A stretch of DNA of 64,000 bases from Vitellaria paradoxa (taxonomy: Eukaryota; Streptophyta; Magnoliopsida; Ericales; Sapotaceae): positions 36,372,862 to 36,436,861 of the forward strand of contig CM034233.1 in the NCBI GenBank assembly GCA_019916065.1, given 5' to 3'. The translations under genes were made by a program, and so were the position numbers. This document shows, piece by piece, positions 57,338 to 64,000 of the stretch; the stretch's first letter is position 1, and each line of letters starts with the position of its first letter. The notes under the pieces are model-generated. The model ran no database searches and was not told the DNA's origin. It saw only the letters and a program-made list of their open reading frames with translations.

Positions 57338-59292
57338 TGACCGCTCGTAAATAGTGCAGTTCTAATTAACCCCCAAGTGCAAGGGTGTGCGGTGTAGTTT
57401 TAAAACTCAGTAAGTCCGAGGTCGAATCCACAGGGAAGCCTATGTGTTTCAGTTTCTAAGTTCAAATATGAATTGTAGGATTGAATTAGAATTAAAGTTG
57501 CAATTAACTTAAATTGGATTTGATAGAGTTGAAATTTGAGAAATTAAACTAAAAACAAAGTAATTACTAATTAAAGGAATGTTTCAACTTAAATAAAATT
57601 CGAACTAATTTAAATAACTCAGCAAATTAAAATTACTAAACTTGAATTTAAAGAATAACCTAATCTAATTGCAAACAAGATTTATAAGAAATTTAAAACA
57701 GTGATTTTATCAAATTGAAATTCTAATAGAAAAGGGTTCTTGATTCAACCTTCACAATTCCAAGTAATCTGTTATTTCACCAAGGGATGATTTTAAATAC
57801 AATCCATAGTTCACGTCAAAGGATCTATGGATTGGGAAAGATTTTCAATACATTCCAAAATTCCTCGATACACAGTTTTAAATTCACGTTTCATTATGGA
57901 AAATAAAACTGGAAGGATTTTATGATAAAAATACTCGAGTTCAAATCTAGATTAAAATTGTTTAAAAATTATCAAGAAAATTATAATCAAGAGTGTTTAT
58001 CAGTGATTACAGAGAATATGAACAAACACTCTTGTTTTCAAAGGTTTTCCAAACAACAAATCAAATTTGAAAATAGTAGATCACTTCACATAGGCTTTTG
58101 AAACCCATGTGAAGGATCTACGTACATCCCTCAGTTCATAACAAATTACCCTTCATTGATTTAGTGAATCAAGAACACAGGTTTTTACCCTAGCATGCTT
58201 TGAAACAACTTAACAAGCTTAGATGAAGACATAACTGTTAAAGCTTCAAAAACGTAATTAAAACAGTCCTAATGAATGTAAAACCTACCTACGAACATTC
58301 AATTAATAATAATGAACCAAAACGAAATACTAGATTAATTAAAGTTAAACCTTAAGATCAAAACGTACAGCATTCGTATCAAACTCTAAACGAAACCCTA
58401 ATATTTTAAAGCATCCAAAGATTAAACAAACTAATGGCATTAATCATAAAAACCATCCACGAACATTCAAAAACTAATAAAGAGCAAGAATGAAATATTA
58501 ACTTACTTGAAAACGAACTTTGAAATAAGAACTTGAGTAGCAATCGCAATGACAATCGTCTTAAAAACTTGGAGTACGTAGAGAAACATTCACGAATAAT
58601 TAAAAATCTTCAAACTCTTCAAATAAATAACTAAAACTAAACTTAAACCTAAGAGAAGTAGGAGAAGAGGAAGAAAAACAAAAAACGCAGCTCTTTCTCA
58701 TTCGGCTATACAATGTCATATATATAAGCAAACACAAAACCCTAATCATTCAAAACGCGGAGCAACAATTCCGTATAAGGGGGTCCGGACCGTCCCTCAG
58801 GGGGTCCGGACCACAGTGTATGTTTTATTCAATCGGCTGGAAGGCAAGCATCTGTGGTCGGGACCATCAAGGAGGGGGTCCGGACCACAGTGTAGAGCTG
58901 TAGCTTTCTGTGGTCGGGACCATCAAGGAGGGGGTCCGGACCACAGTGTATAGTTTTCTTCTTTTGCTGGGCTTCAACTTTCTGTGGTCGGGACCATCAA
59001 AGAGAGGGTCCGGACCACAGTGTATAGGTTTCTTCAATGTTTGCTCATCCATCTAAGCCAACTCTTGGGGAAGCTTGAACCATTGTTGACACGCTTTGTT
59101 CTCCTTTGTTTCTTTCCTCCTTGGAGTTGTCAAAATCACTGTCTTCTTCGTTGAATTCACCATTTTCCCTGCGATTGACAAAATGGTTTACGTAAGTGAT
59201 AAAATAGTGATAAATTATGAGGAAAACGTAGTAAAATATGTAAATGAGTGTGCAAAAGTGTCGTTTGTAATTATACTTTTCGAGTGTAATCA
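57338..59292 (-). repeat. 5' LTR of B (1955 bp)
   Basis: It starts TGACCGCTCG and ends GTGTAATCA on the + strand, with full termini. It is collinear with 45018-46967 and carries the same four palindrome pairs (58784-59018) and TATA-like box (about 58716-58729). Confidence 0.96.
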
Positions 59293-59324
59293 ATAAATAT
59301 GACAATCAAAACTCTTTAGCTGCT
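59293..59324. repeat. 32-bp direct repeat at the right edge of B
   Basis: Matches 44989-45020. See the note on B insertion. Confidence 0.9.
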
Positions 59325-59777
59325 AGGATCTTTGTGAATGGATCCGCTAGATTCTCTGCTAAAGCAATCTTGGATACAATCACTTCACCCTTCTTAAAGT
59401 CAGGATTTGTATGCCCAATGGGTACTAGATTTTCACTAGAATACACAAGCATATAATCTTTTGTTCTCCAAAGACACTTAAGTATATGCTTTACTGTAAC
59501 CCAATGTTCTGGCCCTAGATTAGACTAGTATCTACTGACCATTCCTACTGCATGGCAAATATCTGGTCTAGTACATAGCATCCCTTTCTGCTACCTATTT
59601 GCATTCACATCATTCATTGCTTCATCATAACTAGTGGGATCTGATTCATGTTCATCAGAGACTGCCTGATAAGACTCTCCAATTAACATGTATCTAGATG
59701 GACGTCTAATTGTCCTCCCACTATGACGGAGCATCGGTGATTGATGTTCTGCAACTGGTCAGGTTGATTAATAGACT
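59293..59777 (-). pseudogene. C: copia RT and RNase H remnants with internal deletions
   Basis: On the - strand the end of the RT N-terminal part (SYDEAMNDVNANR, then a stop) is followed directly by the RT C-terminal part (MLCTRPDICHAVGMVSRY, stop, SNLGPEHW), so the palm with YVDD is missing. After HTNPDF the frame jumps to the RNase H end (ALAENLADPFTKILAAK), so most of RNase H is missing too. The insertion of B follows that end. The element could not copy itself. Confidence 0.88.
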
Positions 59778-60539
59778 CTAGATTAAAAATTGATTCATTA
59801 ATCTGACTGGGATTAGCATTAGTATTGTTAGATAATTTTCAAGAACTATCTTACTTCTAGGTTTGAAATCTCTCATATAGTCTTCCTCAAGAAAAGTAGC
59901 ATTTGTGCTAACAAATACTTTCTTTTCTTTAAGACTATAAAAGAGACCTCCTCTCGTTCCTTTAGAATATCCTAAAAATAGGCAAACTTCAGACCTAGGT
60001 TCCAATTTATCCACCTTTCCCTTCAGCACATGTACTAGAGAACCCCAAATGTGCATATGGTGTAAACTAGGTTTATTACCATTCCACAATTGTAAGGGTG
60101 TATTGGGAATAGACTTAGATGGAACCAAGTTTAGAAGATACATGGCTGTTTCTAAGGCATAAACCCAAAACGAGATGGGCAGAGTTGAATAACTCATCAT
60201 TGATCTCACCATATCAAGCAGAGTTCTGTTCTCCTTTCTGCTACACCATTTTGTTGGGAGTCCCTGGTGCGGCTAATTGAGAAAGTATCCCATTATCTGA
60301 TAAGTAGTCCCTAAACTCATTGAGGAGGTACTCGCCACTTCAATCATATCAAAGTGTCTTTATGTGTTTTCCTAATCGTGTTTCTGCTTCCGCCTAAAAG
60401 ATTCTGAAAAGCTTAGACTTACGGTGCATTAGGTACACATAACCATACCTTGAATAATCATCAACAAATGTGGTGAAATATTCAAAACCGCTTCTATCCT
60501 ATATGTTTATGGGTCCACATTCATCAGAATGCACTAATG
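59778..60539 (-). pseudogene. C: copia integrase, broken
   Basis: The core (HSDECGPI, TTFVDDYSRYGYVYL, YDXSGEYL with a stop at X, LAAPGTPNKMV) is broken by stops up to about 60213. The C-terminal part is open from 60212 (MVRSMMSYSTLPISFWVYALE through LFLGYSKGTRGGLFY to EEDYM). Copia clade not assigned. Confidence 0.88.
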
Positions 60540-60902
60540 CTAACAGTTTTGTGGCTCTATTACTTTAGCATTAAAAGGTCTTTTGGTCATTTTGCCTTCT
60601 AGACAGGATTCGCACACTGGTAGTGGTTCAACAACAAGTGAATCCAAAGGTCCACTTTTAACCAATCTTTGGATCCTATCTAGATTTATATGACCTAGAC
60701 GTAAGTGCCACAGATACATTTTATTAGTTTGGAATACCTTGATTCTTTTATGGTGATTAGTTTCGTTATTCAATTCTATGTCATGCAGTGAGTTTATTCT
60801 AGGATGCAAACAGTATAAATTGTCAACCATTGTACCAGAACAAATAAACGTTTTATTCCTTTTGATTACTATGGTAGAATAAAAATAACTGAATATCCAC
60901 AA
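60540..60902 (-). pseudogene. C: GAG-pre-integrase and integrase zinc finger
   Basis: Open 120 codons. GTMVDNLYCLHPRI is followed by the HHCC finger: H in LWHLRLGH, then CESCLEG. The same domain is the one where D was cut by C, so the two are different copia families (their residues differ widely). Confidence 0.9.
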
Positions 60903-62031
60903 ATATTCAAACCACTAACCTAAATCAAATTATGTCTAAGTCAAGGTACAAATAAACAAATCTCTAAAACTAAAGTTCTGAATGCATCAAAAATAAAGTA
61001 ACGACTCCCACTGCTCTGACTGCAAGTTGCACCAGTTCCCAACCGCAAACTGACTTCTCCATCATTAAGTGCCCTGGTTTCCTAGAACCCCTGCAATAAA
61101 TTGCAAACATGATTCGTGGCTCCAGAATCTACTATCCAGGATTCCGTAAAATCAACCACTAAACAAGTTTCAATGACGAGAATGTTACCTGAGGTTCCAA
61201 CTGTCCCCTTGGCCTTGGCCTGTGCAGACTTTGCAAATATACTGGGCAATTCCTCTTCCAATGCCCCTTTTGCCCACAATGAAAACACTTTCCTTTAGGC
61301 TTCTCTTCATTTATCTGATTTTGTGCCACCTCTAACTTAGCTGCTTTCTTGGGCTTATTCTTCTTCCTTCCAATTCCCTTTCTTTTAGGATTGGGATTAG
61401 TAGAAGGAGATGCCCCATGAGTTAGATAAACACTCGATGCAGGCTTCAGAATTGATTCTGCTACCTTCATCTCATTCATCAACCTCAGTCAATGAGCAAT
61501 CTCTCTTGCTCAATTGTGTAGTTGAGCTTGAATGGCTTAAAGAGGGAGCCATAGAACCATATCAATCTACTCCTCAGCATTATATGTTCCACCCAATTCC
61601 TCCATTTTGCCGAAACAATGCAATCATTTTTATCATATGATCCTGCACTGGAGTACCTTCGGCTTGGCGAGTGTTTATTATCTCACAGATGACAGCCAAC
61701 CTCTGAGTCCTGTCCTATTCAACGAACATTTCAAAAGGCTTAACATCATGTCCAACAGCAGTAGGCATCATCTCATGCTGTTTGGACAAGTCACTTGATA
61801 TGGAAGCCAGAATGTAACATCTTGCCATATCGTTAGACTTTACCCACCTTTTATAAGCTTCTTGCTGAGTTTGAGGGGAATTTAAATCAGGTTTAGGAGG
61901 GCATAGTTCAGTCAAAACAAAATTATGCTCTTCCGTAGTTAAGACAATGTTCAAATTCCTTTCCAATCTGTATAATTTGGTCCAGTTAATTTATTCTGAC
62001 TTAAAAGAGCAGCTAGTGGGCTGAAAGACAT
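60903..62031 (-). pseudogene. C: copia gag and protease, broken
   Basis: Gag starts at the ATG 62029-62031 (MSFSPLAALLSQNKLTGPNY), with a frameshift near 61968 (open again from 61966 with NLNIVLTTEEHNF). The zinc knuckle CFHCGQKGHWKRNC is at about 61265-61306. The protease site WIVDSGATNHVCN is intact in sequence at about 61098-61136 but in a different frame. No intact polyprotein can be made. Confidence 0.9.
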
Positions 62032-62460
62032 TTTTTCTGAATAAAACAAAATAATTTAAATAAGCATACATTCTTAAAACATAAAACTTTTGCATAATAA
62101 AATGCATAAATATATATATATATATATGCATAAGTAGAATTCTATAACTACTTTATCATGCATCAATAATCTAATTCCGTTTTAAATATGCCTCCGTAGG
62201 GTGGTCATATTTGCCACTAATTAGACAAGTCCACTTACTTATTTATTATTATTTTCATTAGATATCTCATATCTAAATAATAATAAATTACCGATATTTT
62301 AGTCTCTTAGAATTAATTTAATAAGAACTCCGTAGGGAGGATATTAAATATTCTAAGTTGAGTGTATAACCACTGTTTCAATTTTTCATATTTCCCAAAT
62401 AAAAAAGCTACCGTAAGGCAGTCAATTCTATTTAGTAATATTCATAATTTTATCCTATAA
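62032..62460 (-). other. 5' leader of C, part 1: CCGTAGGG words and TA microsatellite
   Basis: A (TA)n run lies at about 62107-62127. CTCCGTAGGG or close forms occur near 62192, 62329 and 62410 (CCGTAAGG), and again in the tandem unit that follows. The region is non-coding. Confidence 0.6.
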
Positions 62461-62784
62461 GGAAATCCTATCTAGTAACCAATACCGATTAATATCCTCC
62501 GTAGGGAACTCACAAGATTTGAACAAAATAGTAATCTATCTTACTATAGGATTAACAGTGGACGCCGTGGATTTTATGTCTAAAACCCTCTCCTACTCAA
62601 TTTTTATAACTTAGACTTTTTAAGGAAATCGTATCAGTAACCAATACCGATTAATATCCTCCGTAGGGAGCTCACAAGATTTGAGACAAGATATTAATCT
62701 ATCTTACTATAAGATTAACAGTGGAGGCTGTGAGTTTTATGTCTAAAACCCTCTCCCACTTAATTTTATAACTTAGAGTTTTTA
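62461..62784. repeat. Tandem duplication, period 162 bp, two units
   Basis: AATACCGATTAATATCCTCC starts near 62481 and 62643. Both units continue with GTAGGGA(A/G)CTCACAAG, a block ending TTTTATGTCTAAAACCCTCT, and AATTTT(T)ATAACTTAGA. They differ at roughly 15 places. Confidence 0.88.
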
Positions 62785-62895
62785 ATTTTGTTAATTTAAT
62801 ATTTTAAGAAAAATATTAATTGACATTCTAACCATTAATATCTAATTTTATAAAATAAAATAATTAATTGGTTATGTCAATATAAAATTAAAAAA

Positions 62896-63070
62896 TTAAA
62901 TAAATGATGTTAACCATATTCTAATCTCATTATAATATAGATATCATATAAATTAAACAAATAATATTTACTACATTCTAATCACGTTAGAATATAAATA
63001 TTATCTAAATTAAATAAATGACATTAACTCTATTTTAATCACATTAAAATATTAATATCATAAAATATTA
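62896..63070. repeat. A/T-rich tandem repeat, period about 57 bp, three units
   Basis: Units start near 62896, 62953 and 63010 with TTAAATAAAT-like words and contain ATTCTAATC(T/A)C.TTA.AATAT. They are diverged. Confidence 0.75.
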
Positions 63071-63540
63071 ATTATGCATGAACATGTGATGTGACATCCT
63101 TAAATCTATATGACATGTTATCAAACAAACATTCATAATAGATCAAATAACCAAAAATAAATAAATAATCCTTAATTCACAGTTTTCCTAAAATTTACAT
63201 TGACAAAAAAAACTTAAACTAGTCTTCTTGCAGTCAATGTCCATCTTCGAGCTGCTTCCTTGGCCTTTGAAATTTAAATTGAATTTGGGTGGAGAGCACT
63301 TTAGATATTTCTTAAAATTTTATAAACCACCTTTATTAAAATTTAAAACTTGTGGGCTATAAATTAATTTTTAAAACTTGCCCAGCAATCTTTAAAAAAT
63401 TTAAAGATTAATGTTCCAAGAAATCTCAGTTTCACCCTAGTTTATTTTGAAACCTTTCAATTAAGCCCATCCAAACTACTTTTGGAAAAATTTCAAAACA
63501 ACCCCAGGGATTCAAAAACTTTCAAAACAACCCTCTTCCC
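63071..63540. other. Spacer in the C leader; nothing seen
   Basis: A/T-rich, no ORF, no motif. Confidence 0.5.
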
Positions 63541-64000
63541 CAAATCAAATTTACATATTTGTAAAGATCCTCCATGAAGCACCCACCGCCGGCAATCCTT
63601 CCATGGTGCACCCAAATCGGGCTCCCGCAACCCTGGGAATCTGCCACCTGCCATCGCGGGTTCTGTCGCTGCTGCAGGTAGGAAATCAGCTGTGGGTTCC
63701 TGCAGTTGCCATCTGTAGCTCGCGATTCACCCGAATTGGGTTCCCACAACCCGCTGGTGATTCCAGATCTGCTGCCCACACACCATGAGTTGCCTGCACG
63801 TTGTCCCGCTACCGCTGGCAGCGTCTGGCTTCACCGACGCCATCGCTGTTTGCCTCGCTGCAACCGCCAGGTAATGCCGCCTCCCGTGGCACTCCCTCAG
63901 CTGGCAACTCTCTCTCCTGCAGTGCAAGGTTGGGGTTCCCCATTCGGTGTCAGCCGGTTCTGCCGTGGGTTGCCAAGCACTATCCGCCGCGGGCTCTCCC
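63541..64000. other. GC-rich segment with a diverged repeat of about 120 bp; no gene called
   Basis: Composition changes sharply to GC-rich. CACCCAAATCGGGCTCCC (63609) and CACCCGAATTGGGTTCCC (63728) begin two similar blocks about 120 bp apart. ORFs open on both strands because stops are rare in GC-rich DNA. It may be part of the C leader or a different repeat; the window ends here. Confidence 0.45.

Larger units (their letters stand above)
45018..59292 (-). mobile_element. Element B: young, nearly intact Athila-type retrotransposon inside C
   Basis: LTRs are at 45018-46967 and 57338-59292. I count about 11 differences between them over 1.95 kb, which implies a recent insertion. The order on the - strand is as in A. 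Pol is fully open (51564-54419). Gag-protease has one internal TAG and a terminal TAA in the same frame as pol. ORF3 is damaged and ORF4 is open. It splits copia element C at the end of its RNase H region. Confidence 0.96.

Noticed and set aside
63522..63927. Overlapping ORFs on both strands in the GC-rich end
   Set aside because: Stop-poor GC-rich DNA gives such ORFs by chance; no domain or codon signal.

Overview
This window is plant nuclear DNA, most likely from a eudicot, and probably from a repeat-rich, heterochromatic part of a chromosome. No host gene is recognisable. Nearly everything that can be named is an LTR retrotransposon or a piece of one: Ty3/gypsy of the chromodomain (Tekay/Del-like) type, Ty3/gypsy of the Athila type, Ty1/copia, one non-autonomous hAT-like element, and degenerate non-coding repeats. 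I use the letters A to J for the elements.

Layout, left to right. 1-5722: element E, a chromodomain gypsy element on the + strand. Its pol is broken by five in-frame stops and one frameshift, and its 3' LTR is 2977-5722. 6321-9180: element F (+), a decayed 'putative plant transposon protein' ORF with its own promoter-like block, ending in an LTR (8364-9180). 9181-9860: J, an Athila pol relic (+). 9900-13940: G, an old LTR-like repeat with tandem repeats. 15848-32217: element A, an old full-length Athila-type element on the - strand with target duplication AATAC. A solo LTR of the E family (E2, 22756-25749, target duplication ATTGT) sits inside its integrase. 33305-39980: H, an old Tekay-like element on the - strand. 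It lost most of pol, and it carries a hAT-like element (34152-34963) and an Athila-like solo LTR (I, 37877-39602). 39981-43472: D, the 5' part of a copia element (+). 43473-64000: C, a copia element (-) inserted in D. 45018-59292: B, a young Athila-type element (-) inserted in the RNase H end of C. The right half is therefore a four-level nest: H, then D, then C, then B.

A and B are the key pair. Both have LTR, tRNA-Asp primer site, gag, protease, reverse transcriptase, RNase H and integrase, then two more 3' ORFs (ORF3 and ORF4). Five features recur at matching places in both: a stop codon between protease and RT; an array of GC palindromes just after pol; a TATA-like TTTAAAG or TTAAAAGG; splice-like donor and acceptor sites bracketing the ORF3 leader and ORF4; and repeated hairpin plus polypurine-tract modules. 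My main hypothesis is an internal, LTR-like promoter unit with introns that expresses ORF3 and ORF4.

A second pattern crosses families. E, B, A, I and F carry different GC-rich palindromes (GGGCGCCC, GGTCCGGACC, CCCGCGGG) just upstream of a TATA box, mostly repeated at about 20-22 bp.

All of this was read by eye. Divergence figures are hand counts over the stretches named.
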